Positions 53,380 to 62,097 of a stretch of 64,000 nt of DNA are shown here, in pieces (the first letter of the stretch is position 1; the number at the start of each line of letters is the position of its first letter). Both the position numbers and the translations under genes were made by a program. The stretch spans positions 248,001-312,000 of the forward strand of contig NZ_QGDC01000001.1 in the NCBI RefSeq assembly GCF_003324525.1, given 5' to 3'. The notes under the pieces were generated by a model. That model was not told the origin of the DNA. It saw nothing but the letters and a program-made list of their open reading frames with translations, and did not search any database. The DNA is from Mucilaginibacter hurinus. GTDB lineage: Bacteria > Bacteroidota > Bacteroidia > Sphingobacteriales > Sphingobacteriaceae.

Positions 53380-55245
53380 TTATTGTACTATAACCGATTG
53401 ATTTTTGGGATATTTAACGCTATATTTTACTCGCACCTTTTTTTCCTGCTGCGAATTTAACATAAAAGTCCACGAAAGTTTCCCGGTAACAGCATCCAAT
53501 TTAGCTCCGGAAGTTTCATGGGTCTCAACCTCAATGGCAGAATTTTGCGAAACAGGCACCTGATCTTCCAATAAAAGCGAAATCTTCTGGCTCTTCCGGT
53601 TCTTTATAGTAATCAGCCAATCACGGGTCTCCTTTTTTGTGGAACCGAATACCTTTTTCTCTTCCATATCCCGTTGCAGGGTACGGGTGACTACTATGTT
53701 TTTGTCGGTACCTAATGATAAGCTCAGGGTGTCATTAGCATTATGTGTATCTATTAGTGATTTACCTATATATGTACCTTCAAAAAAGACGTTGGCTTCA
53801 CCGGACAGGAAATTATATTTATTCCAGTCGGTTATCGTCGCTGTTAAAAACACATCGGTGCTAAGTTTCGGCGCTGTATAGTATTGGTATTCAGCTTCGA
53901 TATTTATAGTATTAATCTCAACGGTGTACTGCTTGCCATCACTGGGTACCGAATAAGGATTCTCTATATTGAACTCAACGTTTGTTTGGTTTTCTTGTTG
54001 CTGAACTTGCACAGGCACTGTAGCAAGACCTTTTATAGCTTCGCCATCTGCGCTTAACATCGCGTTATCGGCCCTTCTTTGCTTATTTCCGGAACCATAC
54101 CCTACCACCACAACTTCGTTTAATGATTGTACAGACGCGTTAAGCTTTACATCTATCCTTTCCCTGTTTGCTGCCTGTTCCTGCGGTTGATACCCCACGT
54201 AAGTAAACATTAAGGTTTGCGGCCCGGCCGGAATCTGTATCGAATATCTACCGGCCGCATCAGTAACCGCCCCTATAGACGTACCTTTAACATTTACAGC
54301 GACGCCCGGCAAAGCGGCACCTGTGTCATCAGCCACTGTACCTGTTACACGGGTAATACTTCCGGCCGGTGCAGCATAATACATGCCTAACGTTAAATAA
54401 TTGGGGTTTAAGCTTGGTTTGCCGCCACTTAAAGCAGGATTACCGGTAGAAAGCGTGAGCTTTACATTTTTCCATTCTTCACCGCATCGTTGTGATACAT
54501 TGGCCTTGTAAGCTATGGCAACCGGGGCGTTCACATTTTTAGCACGGATATCATACGTAGGGTACCAGGCGGCATTACGTACCACGTAGCTTATTGTAAA
54601 TCGCGACTGTGTTGCCGCTTTTGACGACACTGTAACCAACACATTACTGGTGGCTTTTGAGTCGCCCCTGCTAACATCGGCTATTTGCTTATCATATTTC
54701 TGTAATTCGATATTCAGCGCGGCAATTTGTTCGTTAATCAGTTGCTGCTTCTTTTTTAACTCGGTTAAACGCGCTGTTTGAAAATCGAGCGCTTGCCGCA
54801 GCCTTACCAGGTCGAGATTGCTGTTATCACCGGTTATGGTTTGATTTTTCAGCATCATGTTTTTTTCTTCCTGGTATATCTCTGATAAGCTGTTCTGAAT
54901 GTCCAGCTTGTTTTGCACCACCTTTCGCTGGTTCATTATCTCCTGCACACGGCTTGCCCTTAATTGCTCGTTAACAAAATCCAGTTCTTGGTTTACCGAC
55001 AGAATGGTAAAGTCGCCCGCGGCACGAACCTGCAGGCTTTGCACATCGATATCCGGCGAAATGCCGTCAAATACAAGCGAAGTTGTGCCTGCACTGATAT
55101 TTACCAAAGCAGTACGCGTTACCTGGGCACCATTTAAAAATACAGTTACCTTTTCAACTTTGGATGCTATCTTTTGATTTTCGTAAGCGTGCGCGTAGCC
55201 GGTGGTAAAAATGGCGTAAATGATGAATATGAATTTCCTGATCAT
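53380..55245 (-). CDS. MuiA-like DUF4140/DUF4139 protein with inserted CarboxypepD_reg-like domain
   Basis: A 621-residue exported protein (signal MIRKFIFIIYAIFTTGYAHA). Layout: DUF4140-type domain (about 25-130, KVEKVTVFLNGAQVTRTALV), coiled coil (about 95-190), then DUF4139 (about 210-620, YVVRNAAWYPTYDIRAKN). The DUF4139 part is interrupted at about 298-385 by a CarboxypepD_reg-like beta-sandwich (VTGTVADDTGAALPGVAVNV) ending in SLNEVVVVGYGSG, the linker found before the plug of SusC-type TonB receptors. The family is named for a mucoidy inhibitor; function unclear, probably envelope. It lies inside the complex I operon between nuoM and nuoN, directly abutting nuoN. Confidence 0.85.
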   Translation of the reverse strand: MIRKFIFIIYAIFTTGYAHAYENQKIASKVEKVTVFLNGAQVTRTALVNISAGTTSLVFDGISPDIDVQSLQVRAAGDFTILSVNQELDFVNEQLRASRVQEIMNQRKVVQNKLDIQNSLSEIYQEEKNMMLKNQTITGDNSNLDLVRLRQALDFQTARLTELKKKQQLINEQIAALNIELQKYDKQIADVSRGDSKATSNVLVTVSSKAATQSRFTISYVVRNAAWYPTYDIRAKNVNAPVAIAYKANVSQRCGEEWKNVKLTLSTGNPALSGGKPSLNPNYLTLGMYYAAPAGSITRVTGTVADDTGAALPGVAVNVKGTSIGAVTDAAGRYSIQIPAGPQTLMFTYVGYQPQEQAANRERIDVKLNASVQSLNEVVVVGYGSGNKQRRADNAMLSADGEAIKGLATVPVQVQQQENQTNVEFNIENPYSVPSDGKQYTVEINTINIEAEYQYYTAPKLSTDVFLTATITDWNKYNFLSGEANVFFEGTYIGKSLIDTHNANDTLSLSLGTDKNIVVTRTLQRDMEEKKVFGSTKKETRDWLITIKNRKSQKISLLLEDQVPVSQNSAIEVETHETSGAKLDAVTGKLSWTFMLNSQQEKKVRVKYSVKYPKNQSVIVQ

Positions 55246-55325
55246 GACTAACTAAATTTAATAAGTACAACTGTGTTACTCATTTTAAGGATGCATGATC
55301 AGTCTTGTTTCCATAAGCGGCACCT

Positions 55326-56930
55326 CTATCCTACTTTTAAAAAGTTTGCGAACGCCAACACGCTATCATTAATTACATTAAATACCAGCGAGGGCATCAA
55401 GCCAAGTAAGAGTGCCATGATAGCTAATGGTACCAGCGTGATAATTTCGCGCGCAGTAATATCGGTTAAAGCAATCTTCCAAACCTCGCCGCCTTTGAAG
55501 GATACACTGCCAAAGAACATACGCTGCAAGGTCCAAAGGAAGTAAGCCGCACTTAGCAATATACCTACCGCTCCGCATATCGACATCCAATAGGGCAATA
55601 AACCATTAACAGATTGCGATTTAAATGCCCCCACAAGCGTAAAGGCTTCTGCCACAAATGCCGAGAAGCCCGGCAGACCTAATGACGCAAAAAAAGCAAT
55701 CATTACAAATGCTGTGTATTTGGGCATAAGGCTGCCCAGCCCTCTGAAATTATAAATATCACGATCGTGCACGCGGTTGTAAACCACGCCAACCAGGAAA
55801 AATAGCATTGACGATAAGAAACCGTGACTTACCATTTGCAGCATGGCGCCGCTTATCCCCTCGGCCGTCTGCGAGGCGATACCTAACAAAACGAACCCCA
55901 TGTGCGATACTGACGAGTATGCTATCATACGTTTCAGATCGCGCTGAGCCAGTGCGTTAAGCGCCCCGTAAAGTATAGACACCACGCCTAATAAGCCAAG
56001 CCAATAAGCACCTGAGACAGCCACGTCCGGAAATATGCTAAAGCATATCCTGATAATACCGTATCCCCCTATTTTCAAAAGCACTCCTGCCAGGATGATA
56101 GATACCGGTGTGGGCGCCTCAACGTGCGCTACCGGTAACCAGGTGTGCAAGGGTACTACCGGTACTTTAATAGCAAAAGCAATAAATAAAACCACAAAGC
56201 CAACAACCCGTGCAGGCATGCCTAAAATTGTTGCCTGACTAACCGTGGAAAAAACAGCGCCATCGGCATAATTAGCCGGGTTCATCATTTGTACTATGTT
56301 AAATGTGTGGCTGCCTGTAACCGGATCTGTAACCGAAAGATATAGCCCTATCATTACCAGTAACATGAAAACAGAGCCAAACAACGTATAGAGAAAGAAT
56401 TTTATGGCTGCAAATTCGCGCCTTACACCGCCCCACATACCGATAAGGAAATATAACGGTAGCAACATTAGTTCATAAAACAAGTAAAACAAGAAAAAGT
56501 CGAGTGCGCAAAACACGCCCATTACTGCCATATCCAATAACAGGAATAATGCAAAAAAGCCCTTAAGGTTACTTTTAATTTCCCATGAGGCTAGTGTTGC
56601 AATAACCATTACCAGGGCTGACATCACCAGCATAGGCAGGGATATACCGTCTATACCGACAAAATAATCTATTTGCATTTTACCCATAACACCCAGATCA
56701 AGGTGTATCCAGGGTAACTTTTGCATAAATTGAAATTCACCCTCGTGGTTGATGCCACCAAAGGCAGCGCCCGTTTTAAAGTTAACGTACATCCAAACAC
56801 TTATGGCAAGCTGCACAAGTGTAGCCAGCAGGGTGATATATTTATAACTTGCGCGCCATTTTGAGGGCATAAGCAGGATGAGCACGCCAAACAGCACAGG
56901 TATAAATATCAATAGGGTTAAAATGTTCAT
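55326..56930 (-). CDS. nuoM: NADH-quinone oxidoreductase subunit M
   Basis: A 534-residue antiporter-like subunit of complex I. Blocks include FFLFYLFYELMLLPLYFLIG with the essential Glu, VPVVPLHTWLPVAHVEAPTP (Lys/His region), and LKRMIAYSSVSHMGFVLLGI. About 14 helices. Length typical. It begins 5 bases after the nuoL stop. The next gene downstream is not nuoN but the MuiA-like gene, 80 bases away. Confidence 0.96.
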   Translation of the reverse strand: MNILTLLIFIPVLFGVLILLMPSKWRASYKYITLLATLVQLAISVWMYVNFKTGAAFGGINHEGEFQFMQKLPWIHLDLGVMGKMQIDYFVGIDGISLPMLVMSALVMVIATLASWEIKSNLKGFFALFLLLDMAVMGVFCALDFFLFYLFYELMLLPLYFLIGMWGGVRREFAAIKFFLYTLFGSVFMLLVMIGLYLSVTDPVTGSHTFNIVQMMNPANYADGAVFSTVSQATILGMPARVVGFVVLFIAFAIKVPVVPLHTWLPVAHVEAPTPVSIILAGVLLKIGGYGIIRICFSIFPDVAVSGAYWLGLLGVVSILYGALNALAQRDLKRMIAYSSVSHMGFVLLGIASQTAEGISGAMLQMVSHGFLSSMLFFLVGVVYNRVHDRDIYNFRGLGSLMPKYTAFVMIAFFASLGLPGFSAFVAEAFTLVGAFKSQSVNGLLPYWMSICGAVGILLSAAYFLWTLQRMFFGSVSFKGGEVWKIALTDITAREIITLVPLAIMALLLGLMPSLVFNVINDSVLAFANFLKVG

Positions 56931-56935
56931 CGCGT

Positions 56936-58990
56936 TCAGATCATCGATTTTAAAATGAATAGTATCAGCACCGCAGCCAGCATACTGTATAAATAATATT
57001 GTACCCGGCCAACCTGAAACATGCGCACAAAGTTGCCCGTACGCCGCACAAGTACAGTAAGCAAATATATAACACCATCAACAATATACCGGTCGGCCCA
57101 GGCAGACAGAGCTGCGAGTGCTTTTGTGATGCTACTGAATAGATTTATAATTCCGTCAATTATATTACGGTCAAACCAGTACAATGCATTACTTAACAGC
57201 AGCACCCCTTGTACAACAAACTTGTTATAATCTTTATCAACATACCATTCGTTATACGAAACCCTGAACAAGGGACCACTATGTGCTGAAGCCTTAGATC
57301 TTATATAAAGAAAGAAAGCGGTAGCTATTACCACCAGGCTCGACGCTGTTAACACTCCCGGAATCAGTGAATGGTAAACGCTTTCGGTATCCGCATATCC
57401 TATCTTTCCCAAACCCTCAAACAACCACGAATCTTCATACTGCAGCCAGTTTGATGAGAACAGTGGAAATAAGCTGCAAAGCGCCAATGCTATCAGCGGT
57501 AATACATAATTCCAACCTCCGTCGCTAATGTGGAATTTAAGGTTAGGGTTAACAAGGCTCAATTTAAAGTCGCCAAAAAAAACTTTTGCAATAAGCCGGG
57601 TTACATAAAAGGCGGTAAGTAATGCCGTGATCAAAGCCGTAATCGGCACGAGCTTGAAATAAGCGCCTTTACTATCAGACCATTCAAAAGCCTGTATTAA
57701 AATACTGTCTTTTGACAAATAACCTGAAGTGCCGGGTAAGCCTATCAGCGCCATAGCGCCTATGATAGCGGCTATACAGGTAACGGGTAATTTGCCGGAC
57801 AAACCACCCATATATAGTATACTTTGCGGATTTATATCCAGTTTATTTTCTTCCTTAATGTGCTGCATTTCGTGTATCACCACGCCTGCTGCCAAAAACA
57901 ACAGGCATTTAAAAAACGCGTGTGTAACCAGGTGAAATAACGAAGATTGGTAAGCACCTACACCCATTGCCATCACCATAAATCCTAGTTGCGATATGGT
58001 TGAGTAAGCGAGTATTCTTTTAAGGTCGTTTTGTGTGAGGGCTATGGTGGCTGCCATAAACGCGGTAAAGCAGCCTATAATGGCAAAGGCGTCCAATTCT
58101 TCGGCTGTGAATAAAGGATAAACCCTGCCTAATAAAAATACCCCGGCTGCCACCATCGTTGCAGCGTGTATAAGCGCCGAAACTGAAGTGGGGCCTTCCA
58201 TCGCGTCGGGCAGCCAGCTGTGCAAAGGAAATTGCGCCGACTTGGCGGCGACAGCCAAAAATATCCCGGCATATACAACGTAGTGCCATGCCACAGGTAA
58301 ATTGCTGTTGGGCGCTATCCACAGGTGATTAAAAATGGCAGCGTTGGCAACCAGTCCATCTTCGCCGAACAGGGCGACCATATCAAAGGTGTGAAAATGA
58401 CTAAAAAGGATAATGATAGCGGCTAATAAACCCACATCTCCAATACGGTTCATAATAAACGCTTTTTTATTGGCCTGCACAGCAGCCTCGCGTGTGAACC
58501 AAAAGCCGATAAGGAGGTACGACGAGAAACCTACCAACTCCCAAAAAGCATAAAACAAAATCAGGCTATCTACAACCACCAGGGCCAGCATGCTGAAACA
58601 AAAGAAACTGAGATAAGTAAAATAGCGGTTAAAGCGTGCGTCGTGGTGCATATAAGCTATGGAGTAGATATGCACCGGCAGTGCTATAAGCGACACCAAG
58701 CCAAGCATCATCACTGATAGGTTATTGAGCCAGATACCTGCAAAAACTTTGGTATCGCCTATGCCAAACCAAAGTTGCTGTACATGGAAAGTTTTATTTT
58801 CCCATATATGTATAAATAAAATAGCCGCCATTGCAGCGCTGGTTAAAACAGCACCGGTAGATACCCATCCCGCATGCTTACGGTTAGCAGGAAGGCAAAA
58901 ATTAATTATTGCCGCCAGCAAAGGCGCAAACACCGCGATAAGTGTGTACAGCAGTAAATCATTTTCCGTACCAGGTATAAATTTTTCCAA
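56936..58990 (-). CDS. nuoL: NADH-quinone oxidoreductase subunit L
   Basis: A subunit of about 684 residues with the long C-terminal lateral helix of complex I. Family blocks are FYAFWELVGFSSYLLIGFWF, FPLHSWLPDAMEGPTSVSAL and RILAYSTISQLGFMVMAMGV. The start is probably TTG 58990 (MEKFIPGTENDLLLYTLIAV), one base after the stop of the preceding gene; the frame is open to a GTG at 59050 inside that gene, but the added residues (LSSLQKTKRKLSDK) are hydrophilic and not family-like. The C-terminus ends ILFILKSMI. Confidence 0.94.
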   Translation of the reverse strand: MEKFIPGTENDLLLYTLIAVFAPLLAAIINFCLPANRKHAGWVSTGAVLTSAAMAAILFIHIWENKTFHVQQLWFGIGDTKVFAGIWLNNLSVMMLGLVSLIALPVHIYSIAYMHHDARFNRYFTYLSFFCFSMLALVVVDSLILFYAFWELVGFSSYLLIGFWFTREAAVQANKKAFIMNRIGDVGLLAAIIILFSHFHTFDMVALFGEDGLVANAAIFNHLWIAPNSNLPVAWHYVVYAGIFLAVAAKSAQFPLHSWLPDAMEGPTSVSALIHAATMVAAGVFLLGRVYPLFTAEELDAFAIIGCFTAFMAATIALTQNDLKRILAYSTISQLGFMVMAMGVGAYQSSLFHLVTHAFFKCLLFLAAGVVIHEMQHIKEENKLDINPQSILYMGGLSGKLPVTCIAAIIGAMALIGLPGTSGYLSKDSILIQAFEWSDSKGAYFKLVPITALITALLTAFYVTRLIAKVFFGDFKLSLVNPNLKFHISDGGWNYVLPLIALALCSLFPLFSSNWLQYEDSWLFEGLGKIGYADTESVYHSLIPGVLTASSLVVIATAFFLYIRSKASAHSGPLFRVSYNEWYVDKDYNKFVVQGVLLLSNALYWFDRNIIDGIINLFSSITKALAALSAWADRYIVDGVIYLLTVLVRRTGNFVRMFQVGRVQYYLYSMLAAVLILFILKSMI

Positions 58991-58991
58991 T

Positions 58992-59309
58992 TTATCGCTT
59001 AGCTTTCTTTTTGTTTTTTGTAGTGATGATAATAGCTCCGTGTATTGCACTGTTACCGTAAAGCGCGGTAGCTAAACTATCCTTATATACATTTACTTTT
59101 TCTATATCCTTTTCGTTCAGCTTTTTAAATTCAGCTGCAGTTATGGTGTTATCATCCAGAATAATCATCGGACCAGCTTCCAGATCAAGCGGGCCAATAC
59201 AATAAACACCCTGGAAACCACCGGTGGTATCACGTTTAAATCGTGTTGGCTGCGCAAATAACGTTACTGCAGGTAATAACAAAATAAACAGCATGCACAC
59301 TTTTCTCAT
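58992..59309 (-). CDS. Mini TonB-plug-like protein inside the complex I operon
   Basis: A 105-residue exported protein with signal peptide MRKVCMLFILLLPAVTLFAQ. Its mature part ends in the motif EKVNVYKDSLATALYGNSAI followed by HGAIIITTK, the hallmark strand-turn-strand of the TonB-dependent receptor plug, with no barrel, TonB box or SusD partner. GPMIILDDNTITAAEFKKLN is the preceding plug segment. The start is ATG 59309, 2 bases after the nuoK stop, and it ends just before the nuoL start, so it is a genuine operon member. Function unknown. Isolated plug domains also occur in BlaR1/M56 proteins of this phylum. Confidence 0.8.
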   Translation of the reverse strand: MRKVCMLFILLLPAVTLFAQPTRFKRDTTGGFQGVYCIGPLDLEAGPMIILDDNTITAAEFKKLNEKDIEKVNVYKDSLATALYGNSAIHGAIIITTKNKKKAKR

Positions 59310-59311
59310 CC

Positions 59312-59617
59312 TTACTCTCCCATGGCGTTAATTTTACCAGGATCGATAGTTTTGTACCGCCGGTAAACATTTAATATTATAGCCAGTGCCACCGCAGTAG
59401 TTGCAGCGGCTAATACAATAGCAAACAGGGCAAATATTTGCCCGCTGTTATCCACCCTATCATACATGCCAAATGCTACCAAATTGAGTATGCCCGCGTT
59501 TAGCATCAGTTCAATACCTATAAGTATTTGTATCGCGTTGCGTTTTGATACGATCATATACAGGCCGATGCAAAACAGCGCCGCGCTTATTATTAAAAAG
59601 TCTGACAAGGCTATCAT
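59312..59617 (-). CDS. nuoK: NADH-quinone oxidoreductase subunit K
   Basis: A 101-residue three-helix subunit. NAIQILIGIELMLNAGILNL carries the conserved membrane Glu that takes part in proton translocation, and LVAFGMYDRVDNSGQIFALF is typical. The start overlaps the nuoJ stop by 4 bases (ATGA type). Confidence 0.95.
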   Translation of the reverse strand: MIALSDFLIISAALFCIGLYMIVSKRNAIQILIGIELMLNAGILNLVAFGMYDRVDNSGQIFALFAIVLAAATTAVALAIILNVYRRYKTIDPGKINAMGE

Positions 59618-60156
59618 GCTTCCTGCTCCTTTCTTGACAGATGGGCCGAGCCAACAAGCGCGATCATCAGCAATACCGAGATTGCTTCGAAAGGCAGCAG
59701 GTATTTGGTCATCAAGTTGACGCCTATATTACCGATTAACACTGTACCAGGTTTAATTACTTTCCCTGATTGTACAGCGGCCTTTACCCATGCCGGCTCA
59801 ACATTATTGTTAAGTGCGTTAAACATCACTATAAAAAACAAACCCGCCAGCAGCAGTGCAGGTAAATTACCCAGGTTAATAATTTTGCTCTTTTGCCGGG
59901 TGGCAGCATCAAGCGACTGCTTGCCTGATAGCATAAAGGCGAAAAGGATAAGCACCAAAATGCCACCCACGTAAATAACTACCTGGGTAACGGCAACAAA
60001 ATCGGCCAGGGCAATAACGTATAAGCCCGCCAGTGCAAACAACGTTACAAAAAACATAAATACCGAGCGCACAAGGTTTTTTGTGTAAGCGGTGTACAAA
60101 GCCGAACCTATAGCAACGCAAGCCATGATGTAAAACAGTATTTTCACAATATTCAT
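59614..60156 (-). CDS. nuoJ: NADH-quinone oxidoreductase subunit J
   Basis: A 180-residue five-helix subunit. The third helix with the conserved Tyr/Gly is ALADFVAVTQVVIYVGGILV, followed by LILFAFMLSGKQS. The C-terminus ends SAHLSRKEQEA. Start and stop overlap its neighbours by 4 bases at each end, so translation is tightly coupled with nuoI and nuoK. Confidence 0.95.
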   Translation of the reverse strand: MNIVKILFYIMACVAIGSALYTAYTKNLVRSVFMFFVTLFALAGLYVIALADFVAVTQVVIYVGGILVLILFAFMLSGKQSLDAATRQKSKIINLGNLPALLLAGLFFIVMFNALNNNVEPAWVKAAVQSGKVIKPGTVLIGNIGVNLMTKYLLPFEAISVLLMIALVGSAHLSRKEQEA

Positions 60157-60749
60157 TTCCCCTCCTCCTTCTTATTCATCGCGGCTAATTTTGCGGCCTG
60201 CTTTTCAGCCTGCTGTTTTTCAAGCAAGGCCCGTTTTTCGGCCGCTTCCTCGGCGCTCATGTCCGAAAATTCATAAACAAGGTGGTTTAGTTCAAATACC
60301 GTTTTATCATACGTATTAGTCATGATAATACACTCGGTAGGGCAAACTATGGTGCACAGGCCGCAATACATGCATTTGGCCATATCAATGTCGAACTGTG
60401 CAGCATAAAGTCTTTTTGTAGTACCGTCAGAGGTTTGCCCTATACCGCCGGGCTCAGTAGACTTTATTGATTCAATAGTTATACAATCAACCGGGCATAT
60501 TTTTGCGCATAAGTCGCAAACTATGCAGTCGTCTATCTCCACGTCCAGCTGGTAACGGCCAACCTCCGGCACCGGTAAACTTTGCTTTGGATATTGTATG
60601 GTATTGGTACCGTGGTCCAGTTGTTTAAAGTAATTGTCATCACTAACGTGAATAACCTCTCTCTTTTCTGTCGAGGCAAATAAATGGCGTACCGTAAGGG
60701 CTAAACCCTTGCAGGTAGTAATAAATCCATTTATTGCTCTTTTAAACAT
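60153..60749 (-). CDS. nuoI: NADH-quinone oxidoreductase subunit I
   Basis: A 198-residue iron-sulfur subunit with two 4Fe-4S motifs: DDCIVCDLCAKICPVDCITI and AKCMYCGLCTIVCPTECIIM, which pass electrons from clusters in NuoG to NuoB. A hydrophobic start (FKRAINGFITTCKGLALTV) anchors it. The C-terminal 35 residues are a Lys/Ala/Glu-rich helix. It is the only hydrophilic-arm subunit in this window. A 122-base gap separates it from nuoH and contains a repeat remnant. Confidence 0.96.
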   Translation of the reverse strand: MFKRAINGFITTCKGLALTVRHLFASTEKREVIHVSDDNYFKQLDHGTNTIQYPKQSLPVPEVGRYQLDVEIDDCIVCDLCAKICPVDCITIESIKSTEPGGIGQTSDGTTKRLYAAQFDIDMAKCMYCGLCTIVCPTECIIMTNTYDKTVFELNHLVYEFSDMSAEEAAEKRALLEKQQAEKQAAKLAAMNKKEEGK

Positions 60750-60756
60750 ATAATTT

Positions 60757-60828
60757 TCTAATCTTTTGTCCTGCTGCGATGTGTACCATCTATTTATTAA
60801 ACTCTCCGCTTTGGCTCAGAATGACAAA
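60757..60828 (-). repeat. Remnant of an interspersed TGTCATTCTGAG-type repeat
   Basis: On the reverse strand the nuoH-nuoI gap reads TTTGTCATTCTGAGCCAAAG (60809-60828), followed by AGATGGTACACATCGCAGCA (about 60773-60792). TGTCATTCTGAGC followed by a short AT-rich stretch is, from memory, typical of REP-like intergenic repeats in Sphingobacteriaceae. Only one copy is in the window and the inverted partner arm is missing. Confidence 0.5.
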
Positions 60829-60871
60829 TTTTTTTCTTTACACTTTGCGCCCGACGTCAAACACCTTTCTA

Positions 60872-61942
60872 TCACATAAGCCATAACCGCCACACGCCCG
60901 ATATCAACATACATATAAATCCAAGCGGGGTTAATACTTTCCATGCCAGTGTCATCAGCTGGTCAACCCTAAAACGTGGTATGGTCCAACGTATCCACAT
61001 TTGGACCCCTACCAACAGCAGGGTTTTAATTGTTATCCAAAATATACCCCAGCCTATACCAGTAGTTAGCGTAGCCAATTTAGCGCCGCCAATATTTGGC
61101 AAAGGCGTATTCCAGGCGCCCAAAAACAGTATAACCCCTATCATGGATACCAAAAACATCATCGCGTACTCCGCCAAAAACACAAATGCGAAGCTGAGGC
61201 CGGTATATTCAGTATGAAAACCTGATACCAACTCCGATTCAGCTTCCGGAATATCAAACGGCGCACGGTTTGATTCAGCCAGCGACGCGATAAAATAAAT
61301 AACAAAAGCGACGATCAAATGCGGCGCCCTGATAATGTTCCAGCTAAATATACCACCAACCTGGGTAGTGTCCCAAAAACCAAGCGCGAGTATACGCTCG
61401 GTTGACAATACGCCTTGCTGGTTAGCTATGGCTTGCAAGTCAAGCGATTGTGCTATCATCACGGCGGATATGATTGCAAACCCCGCAGGTATTTCGTACG
61501 AAATGATTTGCGCGGCCGATCGCATAGCGCCCAACAACGAATACTTGTTATTTGAACCCCAGCCGGCCATTAATATGCCTAATGTTTCAACAGAGATAAT
61601 GGCAAAAACATAAAACAGGCCAATATTAATTTTAGATGGCACCAGACCCGGCCCCCAGGGCATGGCAGCAAAACCCATGTAAACCGCTACAAAAATAATT
61701 ACGGGGGCGAGTAAAAACAGCCACTTATCAGCAGCAGCCGGCACAATCACTTCCTTTTGTATCATCTTCAGGATATCGGCGATGGTTTGCAACGACCCGA
61801 ATTTACCTGTTTCAGTGGGTCCCAGCCTGTCTTGTATAAATGCAGATATTTTCCGTTCAGCATACACACCAAAAAGTGCAAATACGGCAGCAAAACCGAA
61901 TAGCCCTATTGCAATAAAAAAATATGTGATGTAGAAATCCAA
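60872..61942 (-). CDS. nuoH: NADH-quinone oxidoreductase subunit H
   Basis: A 356-residue membrane subunit that forms the quinone chamber. Blocks are ERKISAFIQDRLGPTETGKF, RSAAQIISYEIPAGFAIIS, SNRAPFDIPEAESELVSGFH and TEYTGLSFAFVFLAEYAMMF with the charged residues of the E-channel. Start is TTG 61942 with an exact -7 element 20 bases upstream; there is no suitable ATG. It is the first gene of the operon in this window; nuoA-G are not adjacent. Confidence 0.95.
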   Translation of the reverse strand: MDFYITYFFIAIGLFGFAAVFALFGVYAERKISAFIQDRLGPTETGKFGSLQTIADILKMIQKEVIVPAAADKWLFLLAPVIIFVAVYMGFAAMPWGPGLVPSKINIGLFYVFAIISVETLGILMAGWGSNNKYSLLGAMRSAAQIISYEIPAGFAIISAVMIAQSLDLQAIANQQGVLSTERILALGFWDTTQVGGIFSWNIIRAPHLIVAFVIYFIASLAESNRAPFDIPEAESELVSGFHTEYTGLSFAFVFLAEYAMMFLVSMIGVILFLGAWNTPLPNIGGAKLATLTTGIGWGIFWITIKTLLLVGVQMWIRWTIPRFRVDQLMTLAWKVLTPLGFICMLISGVWRLWLM

Positions 61943-61962
61943 CAGATAAATTCCCTTTTGTG

Positions 61963-61970
61963 CAAACTTA
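61963..61970 (-). promoter_or_regulatory. Candidate -7 element of the complex I operon
   Basis: Reverse-strand TAAGTTTG is an exact -7 consensus, ending 20 bases before the nuoH TTG. It marks the likely start of the nuoH-N transcript, separate from murI, which lies 155 bases upstream on the same strand. Confidence 0.45.
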
Positions 61971-62097
61971 ACAAATGCACGGGTAATATGCTACGTAATT
62001 AGTAGATTATAGTTGATATGAAATTTTGAATCGCTCGTTTCAGGTTTATTTTACTGTTTGTTAACATTGATTGAAACGCAGTACCATACACCCTCAA

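Noticed and set aside
58991..59050. N-terminal extension of NuoL from GTG 59050
   Set aside because: It overlaps the mini-plug gene and adds a hydrophilic stretch not seen in the family; TTG 58990 is preferred.
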